A DNA stretch of 64,000 nt from Acidovorax carolinensis (GCF_002157145.1 NZ_CP021361.1:2659001-2723000); one strand, 5' to 3'. Shown: positions 9,375 through 21,375, counted from the stretch's first letter. The notes: a model not told the origin generated them from the sequence alone. Numbers and translations: made by a program.

Positions 9375-10253
9375 ATGCACGCAAGTCCACCTGACGTCCG
9401 CCCCACCATGCCAGCCTTTGTGCTGGCTTTGGTGCTTTTAGGCGCGTTCGCAGCAGGCGGCATGGCAGTGCTCAATCAGGTGCGCATGGCCCCCGGCACC
9501 GTGCTTCCAGCCGCTGCGCTGGCACCCAAGTCCAGCGGCAAGAGCGCATCCGGCAAGGCGGTCGATCCGTCCAGGCTCACCCCTGTGGGCCCCGGCTGGG
9601 AAGTCCTGAACACGCCCCAGAAACTGGCACTGTACCCGCTGGCGGAACGCTGGGCGCTGCTCAGCGAGGTGCAAAAGAGGCGCTGGCTCGCCTTGGCCCA
9701 GACCTTCCAGACACTGCCAGAACAAGAGCAGGAAAAACTGCACAACCGCATGACGGAATGGGCCAGCCTGAGCGCCCAACAGCGCAATCAGGCGCGACTC
9801 AATTACGCCGATTCCAATCGCCTGGCGCGCGACAATAAACTCGCCCAATGGCAGGCCTACCAGGCACTGAGCGACGAAGAAAAACGCAAACTGGCTGCGC
9901 GCGCGGCCCCCAAGCCACAAGGCGCAGCCACTGCGATCAAACCGGTGTCTCCGCGCAAGCTCGCACAGGTTCCGGCGGCCTCGGAAGCCAGCCCCAATCG
10001 GGCCAATCAGCCCAAAATTCCGCCCATTCAGAATCTTTCCCCGCGCGTTGCGACGCCTTTGCCGACGGCTCCTGCGGCGGGTGTGGGCGCCCATGGCTCA
10101 CCCGCCCCATCCCCTGCTCCCGTGGTGGAGACCGCCCCCGTCAACGTGCCGGTGGCCGTGCCCACCACGCTGCCGCCGATGCCGGGCACGCCCGCGACCA
10201 ATGACCATGCGCCCCCCGCGGCGCCCGATGTGCCCCTCCTTACGCCCCAGTAA
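9375..10253 (+). CDS. DUF3106 exported or membrane-anchored protein
   Basis: A 292-residue protein with an N-terminal hydrophobic segment (residues 13-32, a signal anchor or uncleaved signal) and a central DUF3106 region. That region repeats short W-LS-Q+--W--LA--F--L units, as in WALLSEVQKRRWLALAQTF followed by MTEWASLSAQQRNQARLNY. The C-terminal 100 residues are rich in Pro and Ala and look unstructured. It follows the DUF3619 gene by 19 bp. Function is unknown; its constant association with this sigma/DUF3619 pair suggests an envelope role. Confidence 0.82.
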   Translation: MHASPPDVRPTMPAFVLALVLLGAFAAGGMAVLNQVRMAPGTVLPAAALAPKSSGKSASGKAVDPSRLTPVGPGWEVLNTPQKLALYPLAERWALLSEVQKRRWLALAQTFQTLPEQEQEKLHNRMTEWASLSAQQRNQARLNYADSNRLARDNKLAQWQAYQALSDEEKRKLAARAAPKPQGAATAIKPVSPRKLAQVPAASEASPNRANQPKIPPIQNLSPRVATPLPTAPAAGVGAHGSPAPSPAPVVETAPVNVPVAVPTTLPPMPGTPATNDHAPPAAPDVPLLTPQ

Positions 10254-10258
10254 TCTGC

Positions 10259-10798
10259 ATGCCTGCCTTGTCGTCGCCTGATGCGCCAGCGCCCACGGCC
10301 TCCGCCCCCCTGAACCTGAATGCCCCCAGCCTGGTGCGCCGCATGGCCTGCTGGATGTACGAAGGCATCTTGATGTTCGGCGTGGTCTTCATCGCTGGCT
10401 ACCTGTTTGGCACCCTGAGCCAGACCCGCAATGCCATGGACAACCGGCATGCCCTGCAGGCTTTTCTGTTCGTGGTGTTTGGCATTTACTTCACCTGGTT
10501 CTGGGCCAAGGGGCAGACGCTGGCCATGAAGACCTGGAACATCCGCGTGGTGGACCGTGCCGGCCGTCCGCTCACCCAGCGCCGTGCGCTGCTGCGCTAC
10601 ATTCTCTCCTGGCTTTGGTTTTTGCCGCCACTGGCCGCCGTGGCGCCCTTTTCGCTGCCGGGCGGAGAATCCACCGTGATCATGCTGGGCTGGGTCGCGG
10701 TGTGGGCGCTGCTGAGCCGCTTTCACCCGCAGCAACAGTTCTGGCACGACGCACTGGCGGGCACCCGCCTGATGCACCATGAACCCACAAAAAAATAA
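10259..10798 (+). CDS. RDD-family membrane protein
   Basis: A 179-residue integral membrane protein of the RDD family, with hydrophobic segments at about residues 35-55, 70-90, 115-130 and 135-150. The eponymous residues are in RRMACWMYEG, MKTWNIRVVDRAGRPL and FWHDALAGTRL. RDD proteins are poorly understood; some are proposed ion or sodium transporters. It starts 5 bp after the DUF3106 stop and its end overlaps the diacylglycerol kinase frame by 20 bp. Confidence 0.85.
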   Translation: MPALSSPDAPAPTASAPLNLNAPSLVRRMACWMYEGILMFGVVFIAGYLFGTLSQTRNAMDNRHALQAFLFVVFGIYFTWFWAKGQTLAMKTWNIRVVDRAGRPLTQRRALLRYILSWLWFLPPLAAVAPFSLPGGESTVIMLGWVAVWALLSRFHPQQQFWHDALAGTRLMHHEPTKK

Positions 10799-11261
10799 GC
10801 CTTTGCCGCAGATGTCCTTGCCCGACACATCTGCGCCCGACAATCGCCGCATGCAACCCCTCGACCCATCGCCCCACGCGCCCGCCAACCCGCAAAAGGC
10901 GCGGTCCGGGCTGAACCGGATCTGGCACGCCACCGGCTACTCGCTCGAAGGCCTGCGTGCCGGCTGGAACGAAAAGGCGTTTCGCCAGGAAGCCATTGCA
11001 GCCGTGGTGCTGGTTCCACTGTCGTTCTGGCTGGGCCGCAGCTGGGTGGAAGTGGCGCTGCTGGCCGGATCTGTGGTGATCGTCATGATCGTTGAACTGC
11101 TCAACACCGGCATCGAGACCGCCATCGACCGCATCGGACCCGAGTGGCACGACCTGTCCAAGCGTGCCAAGGACATGGGCAGCGCTGCGGTGCTGTTGTC
11201 GCTGCTGCTGTGCATTGGTATCTGGTCTGCTGCGCTTTTTCAGAGGTTTTTCCATGGCTGA
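10779..11261 (+). CDS. dgkA: Diacylglycerol kinase
   Basis: A small membrane kinase that phosphorylates diacylglycerol in the inner membrane and recycles it to phosphatidate. The family core starts near residue 42 with SGLNRIWHATGYSLEGLRAG, followed by an acidic EAFRQE-like segment, three membrane helices, and the catalytic VELLNTGIETAIDR and KRAKDMGSAAV motifs. At 160 residues it is longer than E. coli DgkA (122) because of a polar N-terminal tail, so translation might begin later (10812 or 10851); no site has a strong ribosome-binding sequence. Confidence 0.92.
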   Translation: MNPQKNKPLPQMSLPDTSAPDNRRMQPLDPSPHAPANPQKARSGLNRIWHATGYSLEGLRAGWNEKAFRQEAIAAVVLVPLSFWLGRSWVEVALLAGSVVIVMIVELLNTGIETAIDRIGPEWHDLSKRAKDMGSAAVLLSLLLCIGIWSAALFQRFFHG

Positions 11262-11847
11262 ACCGGCTTTTTCGATCTGTGTGTACTGTGGCTCCCGCCC
11301 AGGAGAAAACGCAGCGTTCGCCCAGGCGGCAACTGCCGTTGGCCATTGGATCGGATCGCAGGGGGGGCAGCTCGTGTATGGCGGCGGGCGCAGTGGCCTC
11401 ATGGGCATCGTGGCCGAGGCCACGCGCCTGGCCGGCGGCCGCGTGGTGGGCGTGATCCCGCAAACGCTGGTCGACAAGGAGCAGGCCAACCGCCAGTGCG
11501 ACGAGTTGCACATTGTGCAAACCATGCATGAGCGCAAAGCCATGATGGCCGAGCGCAGCGACGCCTTTGTGGCCCTGCCCGGCGGCATCGGCACCTTTGA
11601 GGAACTGTTTGAAGTGTGGACCTGGCGCCAGCTGGGCTACCACGACAAGCCGGTGGGGCTGCTCAATGTGGCTGGCTACTACGATGGCCTGCTGGCCTTT
11701 TTGCAGACCAGTGTGGCCAGCGGCTTCATGGGGCCATGGCAAATGGACCTGCTGCACACCGCAACCGAAAGCGATACGCTGCTGCGCACCCTCGTGCAAT
11801 CGGCCGGCCACAGCCAGGAACAGGTGCCGCTGCGATCCGTCATCTGA
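11254..11847 (+). CDS. LOG-family nucleotide 5'-monophosphate phosphoribohydrolase
   Basis: A 197-residue Rossmann-fold protein of the TIGR00730/LOG family, which hydrolyses cytokinin-like riboside monophosphates or other nucleotide monophosphates. The signature pair is clear: GGGRSGLMG (about residues 44-52) and PGGIGTFEELFEVWT (about 108-122), with the active-site Arg in MHERKAMM. It overlaps the 3' end of dgkA by 8 bp and has AGAGG before its ATG. It closes the plus-strand cluster that begins with the sigma factor. Confidence 0.93.
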   Translation: MAEPAFSICVYCGSRPGENAAFAQAATAVGHWIGSQGGQLVYGGGRSGLMGIVAEATRLAGGRVVGVIPQTLVDKEQANRQCDELHIVQTMHERKAMMAERSDAFVALPGGIGTFEELFEVWTWRQLGYHDKPVGLLNVAGYYDGLLAFLQTSVASGFMGPWQMDLLHTATESDTLLRTLVQSAGHSQEQVPLRSVI

Positions 11848-11914
11848 CGCTTAGCCGGGGGCGACTGAGGCACTCGCCCCAGCCTGCGCCCTGCCAAGGC
11901 GCCCGGCAAAACGT

Positions 11915-13965
<2,051 letters not shown>

Positions 13966-14054
13966 GAAACTGGAATCGGCCTTTGTGGCCGGGTTGGACA
14001 CCGCCACCGCAGCCCACCACGGCCCCGCGCAAAGCGGTGGTCCACGGAGGCAGC

Positions 14055-15380
14055 ATGGCTGAAGGCGCCATTATCGCGCGCGTACTGGCATCGCCGCTGG
14101 AGGTGGACGCCACCGCCTGGAACGCCCTGCTGGCGCAGCAATCGCACGCCACCCCGTTCATGCGCCACGAATACCTGGCCGCCCTGCACCAGAGCCACAG
14201 CGCCGTTCCCAGCACGGGCTGGACGCCCCGTTTCATGACGCTGTGGCAGGGCGATGCGCTGGTGGCCGCCTGTCCGCTGTACCTCAAAAACCATTCCTAT
14301 GGCGAATACGTATTCGACTGGGCCTGGGCCAGTGCGTATGAGCAACACGGCGTGCCCTACTACCCCAAGGCCGTGGTGGCCGTGCCCTTCACGCCCGTAC
14401 CCGGCACAAGGCTGCTGGCGCGCGACGAGCCTACGCGCCAGTTGCTGGTGCAGGCGCTGTGCCAATGGTGCGAGGACGAGGGCATCTCGTCCTTGCATGT
14501 ACTGTTTGCCAGCGACGACGATGTGCTGACCAGTGCCCAGCAAGGGCTGATGCTGCGGCACACGGTGCAGTTTCATTGGCAAAACGGCGCCTCTGCACCG
14601 GCCACCGGCGCGCCTTCACCGCCCCCCGAAGCACAGGCCCTGCCCGCGCCCGACAGTCGCATCCCCGAGCCGTTCGCCGAAGGGGCAACTCCCGGCATGG
14701 CGCTGGCGCACGAAGAAATCCATGGCTATCGTGATTTCGATGATTTTCTGGCCCATCTCAGCCAGGAAAAGCGCAAGAAGATCCGCCAGGAACGCCGGCG
14801 TGTGGCCGAGGCTGGTGTCACATTCCGCTGGGCGCTGGGGGCCGACATTACGGCTGCCGACTGGGATTTTTTCTACCGCTGCTACGAACGCACCTATCTG
14901 GAGCATGGCAACCCGCCCTACCTCACACGGGCGTTCTTCCAGCAGATGGCCGACCGCATGCCAGAGCATTGGCTGCTGTTCATTGCCGAGCGCGAGGGTC
15001 GGCAAATTGCTAGTAGTTTGATAGCTATTGACGCTTATCGCACAGGCGCTACTGACATAAATCATTCAAAAAACCCACCGCGCACCGCGTACGGCCGCTA
15101 CTGGGGCGCGCTGGAACGCGTGGACTGCCTGCATTTCGAGGCCTGCTACTACCAGCCGCTGGCCTGGTGCATCGCGCATGGCGTGCAGCGCTTTGAGGGC
15201 GGCGCGCAAGGCGAACACAAGATGGCCCGTGCCCTGCTGCCCGTGCAGGCCACCAGCCTGCACTGGCTGGCACACCCGGCATTTGCCGATGCGGTGGAAC
15301 GCTTTCTTGCACGCGAGGGCGCTGGCGTGGAAGACTATCTGGACCACCTGCAGGCGCGCAGCCCGTTTCGGACGGCATAA
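14055..15380 (+). CDS. FemAB-like GNAT-fold acyltransferase (DUF482 family)
   Basis: A 441-residue cytosolic protein of the DUF482/COG3146 family, related to FemAB-type aminoacyl or acyl transferases. Recognisable stretches are YLKNHSYGEYVFDWAWA near residue 80, the HGVPYYPKAVVAVPFTP segment, LSQEKRKKIRQERRRV near 240, and the YGRYWGALE...HFEACYYQPLAWCI core near 350. The substrate is unknown for the family. GGAGG stands 4-5 bases before the ATG. An element A copy adds about 22 residues before YGRYWGA (IASSLIAIDAYRTGATDIN). It is divergent from nadE. Confidence 0.85.
   Translation: MAEGAIIARVLASPLEVDATAWNALLAQQSHATPFMRHEYLAALHQSHSAVPSTGWTPRFMTLWQGDALVAACPLYLKNHSYGEYVFDWAWASAYEQHGVPYYPKAVVAVPFTPVPGTRLLARDEPTRQLLVQALCQWCEDEGISSLHVLFASDDDVLTSAQQGLMLRHTVQFHWQNGASAPATGAPSPPPEAQALPAPDSRIPEPFAEGATPGMALAHEEIHGYRDFDDFLAHLSQEKRKKIRQERRRVAEAGVTFRWALGADITAADWDFFYRCYERTYLEHGNPPYLTRAFFQQMADRMPEHWLLFIAEREGRQIASSLIAIDAYRTGATDINHSKNPPRTAYGRYWGALERVDCLHFEACYYQPLAWCIAHGVQRFEGGAQGEHKMARALLPVQATSLHWLAHPAFADAVERFLAREGAGVEDYLDHLQARSPFRTA
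15003..15071 (+). repeat. Element A copy inside the FemAB-like gene
   Basis: AAATTGCTAG, TTTGATAGCTATTGACGCTT, then AGGCGCTACTGA and ATTCAAAAAA match the family over its full length. It is in frame and in sense orientation, unlike the copies in nadE, moeA and dnaX. Confidence 0.75.
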
Positions 15381-15426
15381 GGCCCTTCAGCCCAACCCGG
15401 CAACTGCGTGGTGCTGGCGTGGCCGA

Positions 15427-15939
15427 TTACTGCGCGACCTGGGCCACCAGGCCCATTTCGGCGCTGCTCAGCAAGGATTCGATGTCCATCATGATGAGCA
15501 TGCGGTCGCCCAGCGTGGCGATGCCGGTGACAAAAGCGGAATCCACCTGGCTTTCAAATTGCGGAGCCGGCTTGATGGCATCAGCCGTGAGGGCCACCAC
15601 ATCGGCCACGGCATCCACCACCGCGCCCAGCACGGTGCCACCCACATTCAGGATGATGACCACGGTGAAATCGGTGTATTCGGCAGTGGGGCAGTGCAGT
15701 TTGAGGCGCAGATCCACGATGGGAACGATGCGCCCGCGCAGATCGACCACACCCTTGATGAAATCAGGCGCATGGGCCATGCGCGTGGGCTGCTCATACG
15801 ACCGGATTTCCTGCACCCGCAGGATGTCGATGCCGTATTCCTCCTCCCCCAGTCGGAAGGTCAGGTATTCCGCCGCGCGGGCTGTGGCAGCGGTGCGCGA
15901 CGACGACTCGGAACGGGTTGCAGCGGGGGCAGAAATCAT
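15427..15939 (-). CDS. cheW: Chemotaxis coupling protein CheW
   Basis: A 170-residue CheW-domain adaptor that links chemoreceptors to the CheA kinase. The SH3-like core begins near residue 25 (YLTFRLGEEEYGIDILRVQEI) and includes RGRIVPIVDLRLKL and the C-terminal GDRMLIMMDIESLL. The first 25 residues are a Ser/Thr/Ala-rich tail. The ATG at 15939 has AAGGA 8 bases upstream; an upstream in-frame TTG is less likely. It follows the chemoreceptor gene on the same strand, separated by an element A copy. No CheA is in the window. Confidence 0.93.
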   Translation of the reverse strand: MISAPAATRSESSSRTAATARAAEYLTFRLGEEEYGIDILRVQEIRSYEQPTRMAHAPDFIKGVVDLRGRIVPIVDLRLKLHCPTAEYTDFTVVIILNVGGTVLGAVVDAVADVVALTADAIKPAPQFESQVDSAFVTGIATLGDRMLIMMDIESLLSSAEMGLVAQVAQ

Positions 15940-16203
15940 GTGCGCATCCTTCAAAACAGCGGTTCGGCAGGCTGATGGCCACGCCGGGCCTGCGCATATC
16001 GATGGAGCATAGCAGCCTTTGGTTGCATTTACTCACAATTACCGACGTATCCCTGTGGCGGGTCCGGTGCCCATGGCGGTGCAGCAAGCCTGCCCGAACA
16101 GGGGCTGGCCGGCACGTCAACCTGCGCGGCCGCAGCACCCGCCCCGACGCATGGGGGCAGCAGCAAAACGGCTCTCCCGCCCGCAAGCACCCGGCATTTC
16201 TTT

Positions 16204-16270
16204 AATTTGCTATTTTTTTTGATAGCTATCAGCGCTTTATCTGCAAACGATGAAGGCCTTTTTCCTTGAA
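16204..16270 (+). repeat. Element A copy between chemoreceptor and cheW
   Basis: AATTTGCTATT, TTTTGATAGCTATCAGCGCTTTAT and GGCCTTTTTCCTTGAA match the family. It ends about 16 bp short of the chemoreceptor stop codon. The rest of the 346-bp gap shows no gene. Confidence 0.8.
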
Positions 16271-16285
16271 TACTGCGTGGGCAGC

Positions 16286-18049
16286 TCAAAAGCTTTCCCA
16301 ATCGTCGTCGGCACCAGCCGCGGCCTTTGCCGCTGGCGCAGCGGACCTGGGCGCTGCGCCCGCAGGTGCTGCCAGGCGGGTGGATGCCGTGGCGGCGGCC
16401 GGGCCCTTGCCTGCCGCACGGACGGCGCCCGTGGCCCGCATTGCGGGCGGAGCGGGCACCGCCGCAGGACGGGGCCGCGCCGTAACCGGGGCGGAGCCGC
16501 CTGCGAAGCGAGCGTCCAGCCGGAAAACCGACACCGACTGCACCAGCTCGCCGGCCTGGGCATTGAGGCTGCTGGCGGCCGCGGCCATTTCCTCGACCAG
16601 GGCCGCATTTTGCTGCGTGGCCTGGTCCATCTGCATGACGGCTTCGCCGATCTGCGCAACGCCTGCGCTTTGCTCACTGCTGGCGGCGCTGATCTCGCCC
16701 ATGATGTCGGTCACGCGGCGGATGGAGGCCACCACATCGGTCATGGTGGCGCCGGCCTTGTCCACCAGCAGCGTGCCTTGTTCCACCCGCTCCACGCTGG
16801 CGGTGATCAGGCCCTTGATTTCCTTGGCGGCTTCGGCGCTGCGGCCGGCCAGGCTGCGCACCTCGCTCGCCACCACGGCAAAGCCGCGCCCTTGCTCGCC
16901 GGCCCGGGCCGCTTCCACAGCGGCGTTCAGCGCCAGGATGTTGGTCTGGAAGGCGATGCCGTCAATCACGCTGATGATGTCGGCAATCTTGTTGCTGCTG
17001 GCGTTGATGCCCTTCATGGTCTCGACCACTTCGGCCACCACCTCGCCACCCTGCACGGCCACGGTCGATGCGGTCATGGCCAGCTGGTTGGCCTGGCGGG
17101 CGTTGTCGGCGTTCTGGCGCACGGTAGAGGCCAGTTCTTCCATCGAAGCGGCGGTTTCTTCCAGGGCCGAAGCCTGCTCTTCGGTGCGGCTGGACAGGTC
17201 GTTGTTGCCCGATGCAATCTGCGCACTTGCCGACGCCACGCCTTCGGCGTTGGTGCGCACGGCGCTCACCGTCTTCACCAGGCTTTGCTGCATGCGCTGC
17301 AATGCGCTGAGCAGGTAGCCGGTTTCGTCTTTGGACTGCACGACGATCTGCCCACTGAGATCACCACCGGCCACACGGTCGGCAGCCTCCACCGCCTGGG
17401 CCAGCGGGCGGGTGATGGAGCGGATGATGGTGATGGCCAGAAAGATGACCAGCCCGATGGCCAGCGCGCCGGCAATCAGCACGCCCCGCTGCAGTGCGGC
17501 GGCGGCCGATTCGGCGCGTTGGCCGGCAGTCGCCGTGGTTTGTGCCTGGAGCTCGACCTGCTCCTGGAGGACGGCCTGGTAGGCCAGCTGCGCAGGGCGC
17601 AGTTGCTCTTCAAGCAGTTTCAGTGCTTCCTCTTTCTGGCCTTGCTGGACCATGGCAAGGTATTGGTCAGCTAGCTTGAGGAACTCTGCGCGGGACTGCT
17701 GGATGCGCCCCATGGCCTCCTTGCCCCTTTCAGAGAGGACGAGGGTCTCAAGAATCTTCATTTGCTCCGAAATCACGGCCCGCGCAGAGGTAACCTGATC
17801 CAGCGACGACTTGGTGATGCTTTCAGAGTTGAAGATGGCCAGGTTGCGGAACTGGATGGCCTGCACATTCACCCGATCTACCACTATGCCCAAGGCTTTG
17901 GTAATCGGAATACGAACCTCAATCACGTCTTTGAGTTCGGTGCGCTGGCTGGCAGACATGATCAGGCTGACCGCGCCCAGCGTGATCAGCAAGGCGACCA
18001 TGATGGCAAACGCCACCGTGAGCCGGGTTGAAATTTTGAGTTGATTCAT
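16286..18049 (-). CDS. Methyl-accepting chemotaxis protein with C-terminal CheR-docking pentapeptide
   Basis: A 587-residue inner-membrane receptor. TM1 is at about 10-32, a four-helix-bundle type periplasmic domain spans 33-190, TM2 is near 192-212, a HAMP domain at about 213-265, and the signalling domain runs to about 515. The hairpin tip is seen in [20 protein letters not shown], and [17 protein letters not shown] fits a methylation region. An Ala/Pro-rich linker then ends in DDDWESF, a pentapeptide of the NWETF type that tethers CheR/CheB in known receptors. The ligand is unknown. The 16.5-kb end lies near cheW on the same strand. Confidence 0.95.
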   Translation of the reverse strand: MNQLKISTRLTVAFAIMVALLITLGAVSLIMSASQRTELKDVIEVRIPITKALGIVVDRVNVQAIQFRNLAIFNSESITKSSLDQVTSARAVISEQMKILETLVLSERGKEAMGRIQQSRAEFLKLADQYLAMVQQGQKEEALKLLEEQLRPAQLAYQAVLQEQVELQAQTTATAGQRAESAAAALQRGVLIAGALAIGLVIFLAITIIRSITRPLAQAVEAADRVAGGDLSGQIVVQSKDETGYLLSALQRMQQSLVKTVSAVRTNAEGVASASAQIASGNNDLSSRTEEQASALEETAASMEELASTVRQNADNARQANQLAMTASTVAVQGGEVVAEVVETMKGINASSNKIADIISVIDGIAFQTNILALNAAVEAARAGEQGRGFAVVASEVRSLAGRSAEAAKEIKGLITASVERVEQGTLLVDKAGATMTDVVASIRRVTDIMGEISAASSEQSAGVAQIGEAVMQMDQATQQNAALVEEMAAAASSLNAQAGELVQSVSVFRLDARFAGGSAPVTARPRPAAVPAPPAMRATGAVRAAGKGPAAATASTRLAAPAGAAPRSAAPAAKAAAGADDDWESF

Positions 18050-18307
18050 GGAGTTTCTGCTGTTGCTTGCGTGCAGCCGATGAGCGCAGGCGAAGCCCGC
18101 GTGGATGCTGATTCAGCATAGCAGCGGATCGTTTCATTTGTTTACACGACGCCATTTGGCCCCGCGCGGCCCTCAACCACTAAGGGTTTACCCGCGCATT
18201 GGCAAAAACCGGCAACGGCATGGCAACGCCCTGTCACCCGCTCAGCGGGGCCACACTGTGGCTTGGGTTCTTGCTGCGCATGCAACGCCGCGCAACGTAG
18301 TGGGCAT

Positions 18308-18344
18308 GAAAAAAGCATGCAACCTGGACGGCTTGCATGCTTTT
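18308..18344 (-). terminator. Terminator after ppa (bidirectional hairpin)
   Basis: A perfect 12-bp stem AAAAGCATGCAA / TTGCATGCTTTT encloses a 10-base loop, with A/T tracts on both sides, so it could work in both directions. It lies about 70 bp past the ppa stop, beyond an element A copy. Confidence 0.8.
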
Positions 18345-18401
18345 GTTTTGATAGCTGCCAGCGCTTGATAGTAAAGCGCTGGGCCACTATTTCATTGAAA
18401 A
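18343..18401 (+). repeat. Element A copy downstream of ppa
   Basis: TTTTGATAGCTGCCAGCGCTT, a 6-base spacer, AAGCGCTGGGCC and TTTCATTGAAAA match the full family pattern. It sits between the ppa stop codon and its terminator. The rest of the 367-bp gap to the chemoreceptor holds no visible gene. Confidence 0.85.
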
Positions 18402-18416
18402 GTTGACGACTGCAAC

Positions 18417-18953
18417 TCAGGCAGCGCTCTTCTTAAAGTTTTCGATGCCGTCGGTGATTTCCTTCTTGGCCGCGTCAATGCCTTCCCAGCCCAGCACCTT
18501 GACCCACTTGCCCTTTTCCAGGTCCTTGTAGTGCTCGAAGAAGTGGGCGATGGCGTTGCGGCGCATGGCGTTCACGTCGTCGATGGTCTTCCAGTGGTCG
18601 TACATGGGCAGTATCTTGGACGTGGGCACGGCAATCACCTTGCCATCCACACCGGCCTCGTCTTCCATCATCAGGATGCCCAGGGGGCGGCAGGTCACGA
18701 CCACGCCGGGGTGCAGGGGGTAAGGCGTGATCACCAGCACGTCCACCGGGTCGCCATCGCCCGACAGCGTCTGCGGCACATAGCCGTAGTTCGTGGGGTA
18801 GTGCATGGCCGTGGTCATGAAACGGTCCACAAAGATGGCGCCCGATTCCTTGTCCACTTCGTACTTGATCGGATCGGCGTTCATCGGGATCTCGATGACG
18901 ACGTTGAAAGCGTCGGGAACGTTCTTGCCTGGGGGGACGTTATTGAGGGACAT
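18417..18953 (-). CDS. ppa: Soluble inorganic pyrophosphatase
   Basis: A cytosolic Mg-dependent family I pyrophosphatase of 178 residues, the usual bacterial length. The signature DGDPVDVLV with its metal-binding aspartates is present, as are [15 protein letters not shown] and the substrate-binding KVLGWEG region near the C-terminus. It is transcribed away from the membrane pyrophosphatase gene hppA, with 231 bp between the two starts. Confidence 0.96.
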   Translation of the reverse strand: MSLNNVPPGKNVPDAFNVVIEIPMNADPIKYEVDKESGAIFVDRFMTTAMHYPTNYGYVPQTLSGDGDPVDVLVITPYPLHPGVVVTCRPLGILMMEDEAGVDGKVIAVPTSKILPMYDHWKTIDDVNAMRRNAIAHFFEHYKDLEKGKWVKVLGWEGIDAAKKEITDGIENFKKSAA

Positions 18954-19184
18954 GTCTTGTAGAAGAAGTTGATTGACGACAATCCACGCAGCATGCAGCG
19001 TCGGGATTAACCCTGATTTTAGGCGCAGCCCCCTTTCTGCCCGCTTGCAAATTGGCGTTTGGCTGTAAATTGGGCCCGTTGGCCAATCGACTCCCTACAC
19101 TGGAGCACGAGGAAGCAACGCAGCGGAAGCACGCCGATGCGTTGTGTTTCCTTCCGTGCGACTGATTAATTCAAGGAGTGACGA

Positions 19185-21266
19185 ATGGCTGGAAATACAG
19201 CGCTGACTGCCCCTCTGATACTGGCTGTGGTTTGCGGATTGATTGCGGTGGCCTATGGCATCTGGGCCCGCGGATGGATCCTCGCCAAAGACCCCGGCAA
19301 CGCCCGCATGCAGGAGATTGCCGCGGCCATCCAGGCCGGTGCCGCCGCGTACCTGGCCCGCCAGTACAAGACCATTGCCATCGTCGGCGTGGTGCTGGCG
19401 GTTCTCATTGGCATCTTTCTCGACGGCACCACGGCCGTGGGCTTTGTGGTGGGCGCGGTGCTCTCGGGCGCCTGCGGCTTCATCGGCATGAACGTGTCGG
19501 TGCGCGCCAATGTGCGCACGGCGCAGGCCGCCACGCACGGCATCGGCCCGGCGCTCGATGTGGCATTTCGCGGCGGCGCCATCACTGGCATGCTGGTGGT
19601 GGGGCTGGGGCTGTTGGGCGTTACGGGCTTTTACTGGTTTCTGGCGGGCAATGGCAACCTCACGCCCACGGCCAACCTGGCCAATCTGCTCAACCCGCTG
19701 ATCGGCTTTGCGTTTGGCTCGTCGCTGATCTCGATCTTTGCGCGCCTGGGTGGCGGCATCTTCACCAAGGGCGCCGACGTGGGCGCCGACCTGGTGGGCA
19801 AGGTGGAGGCCGGCATCCCCGAGGACGACCCGCGCAACCCCGCCGTGATTGCCGACAACGTGGGCGACAACGTGGGTGACTGTGCCGGCATGGCGGCCGA
19901 CCTGTTCGAGACCTACGCCGTGACGCTGATCGCCACCATGGTGCTGGGCGCCCTGCTGGTGGTGAGCGCCCCGGTCAACGCCGTGGTGTACCCGCTGGCG
20001 CTGGGGGCCGTGTCCATCATCGCGTCCATCATCGGCTGCTTCTTCGTGAAGGCTTCGCCGGGCATGAAGAACGTGATGCCAGCGCTGTACAAGGGCTTGG
20101 CGATTGCCGGCGTGCTGTCGCTCATCGCGTTCTACTTCGTCACCATCTGGATCATGCCGGACAACGCCATCACCGCCAGCGGCAGCCAGATCAAGCTGTT
20201 TGGCGCCTGTGCCACCGGGCTGGTGCTGACGGCCGCGCTGGTGTGGATCACCGAGTTCTACACCGGCACGCAATACTCGCCCGTGCAGCACATCGCGCAG
20301 GCCTCCACCACGGGCCACGGCACCAACATCATCGCGGGCCTGGGCGTGTCCATGCGCTCCACCGCCTGGCCGGTGATCTTCGTGTGCCTGGCCATTCTGT
20401 CGGCCTACCAGCTCGCTGGCCTGTATGGCATTGCGGTCGCGGCCATGTCGATGCTCAGCATGGCGGGCATCGTGGTGGCGCTGGATGCCTATGGCCCCAT
20501 CACCGACAACGCGGGCGGCATTGCCGAGATGGCCGAGCTGCCCAGCAGTGTGCGCGACATCACCGACCCGCTGGACGCCGTGGGCAACACCACCAAGGCC
20601 GTGACCAAGGGCTACGCGATTGGCTCGGCAGGCCTGGCCGCGCTGGTGCTGTTTGCCGACTACACGCACAAGCTCGAAAGCTATGGCCGCGCCATCAGCT
20701 TTGACCTGAGCGATCCGCTGGTGATCGTAGGGTTGTTCATCGGCGGGCTGATTCCCTACCTGTTCGGCGCCATGGCCATGGAGGCCGTGGGCCGCGCGGC
20801 CGGCGCCGTGGTGGTGGAAGTGCGCCGCCAGTTCCGCGACATCCCCGGCATCATGGAAGGCACGGCCAAGCCCGAATACGGCCGCGCCGTGGACATGCTG
20901 ACCACCGCCGCCATCAAGGAAATGGTGATCCCCAGCCTGCTGCCCGTGGTGGTGCCCATCGTGGTGGGCCTGGCGCTCGGCCCCAAGGCGCTGGGTGGCC
21001 TGCTCATGGGCACCATCGTCACCGGGCTGTTTGTTGCCATCAGCATGTGCACCGGCGGCGGCGCCTGGGATAACGCCAAAAAATACATCGAAGACGGCCA
21101 CCACGGCGGCAAGGGCAGCGAGGCACACAAGGCCGCCGTCACGGGCGACACGGTGGGCGACCCCTACAAGGACACGGCCGGCCCCGCCATCAACCCGCTG
21201 ATCAAGATCATCAACATCGTGGCGCTGCTGATCGTGCCGCTGGTGGTCAAATTCCACGGCGCGTGA
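19185..21266 (+). CDS. hppA: Membrane-bound proton-translocating pyrophosphatase
   Basis: A 693-residue inner-membrane ion pump that couples pyrophosphate hydrolysis to proton transport. About 16 membrane helices are visible, with the substrate site in [20 protein letters not shown] and [19 protein letters not shown], and the C-terminal [18 protein letters not shown] motif. The GNTTKA sequence (Lys where K+-dependent enzymes have Ala) indicates the K+-independent class, which pumps protons in characterised members. AAGGAG precedes the ATG. An intrinsic terminator follows. It is divergent from the soluble ppa. Confidence 0.96.
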   Translation: MAGNTALTAPLILAVVCGLIAVAYGIWARGWILAKDPGNARMQEIAAAIQAGAAAYLARQYKTIAIVGVVLAVLIGIFLDGTTAVGFVVGAVLSGACGFIGMNVSVRANVRTAQAATHGIGPALDVAFRGGAITGMLVVGLGLLGVTGFYWFLAGNGNLTPTANLANLLNPLIGFAFGSSLISIFARLGGGIFTKGADVGADLVGKVEAGIPEDDPRNPAVIADNVGDNVGDCAGMAADLFETYAVTLIATMVLGALLVVSAPVNAVVYPLALGAVSIIASIIGCFFVKASPGMKNVMPALYKGLAIAGVLSLIAFYFVTIWIMPDNAITASGSQIKLFGACATGLVLTAALVWITEFYTGTQYSPVQHIAQASTTGHGTNIIAGLGVSMRSTAWPVIFVCLAILSAYQLAGLYGIAVAAMSMLSMAGIVVALDAYGPITDNAGGIAEMAELPSSVRDITDPLDAVGNTTKAVTKGYAIGSAGLAALVLFADYTHKLESYGRAISFDLSDPLVIVGLFIGGLIPYLFGAMAMEAVGRAAGAVVVEVRRQFRDIPGIMEGTAKPEYGRAVDMLTTAAIKEMVIPSLLPVVVPIVVGLALGPKALGGLLMGTIVTGLFVAISMCTGGGAWDNAKKYIEDGHHGGKGSEAHKAAVTGDTVGDPYKDTAGPAINPLIKIINIVALLIVPLVVKFHGA

Positions 21267-21286
21267 TTGCACCGCCACGGCTCTCC

Positions 21287-21313
21287 AAAGGCTCGCTGCG
21301 GCGGGCCTTTTTT
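21287..21313 (+). terminator. hppA terminator
   Basis: AAAGGC--GC and GCGGGCCTTT form an imperfect GC-rich stem with a TGCG loop, followed by six T residues, about 20 bp after the hppA stop. Confidence 0.8.
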
Positions 21314-21375
21314 CTGCCCGTTCCGGGCGTTAACCCGCCCGTTGGTGCCCCTGCCATGCGGTTCCGTCACGCCGC

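Noticed and set aside
19095..21278. A 727-codon open frame on the minus strand opposite hppA
   Set aside because: It is the complement of a strongly coding high-GC gene; its His/Gly/Gln-rich composition matches no family and hppA is certain.
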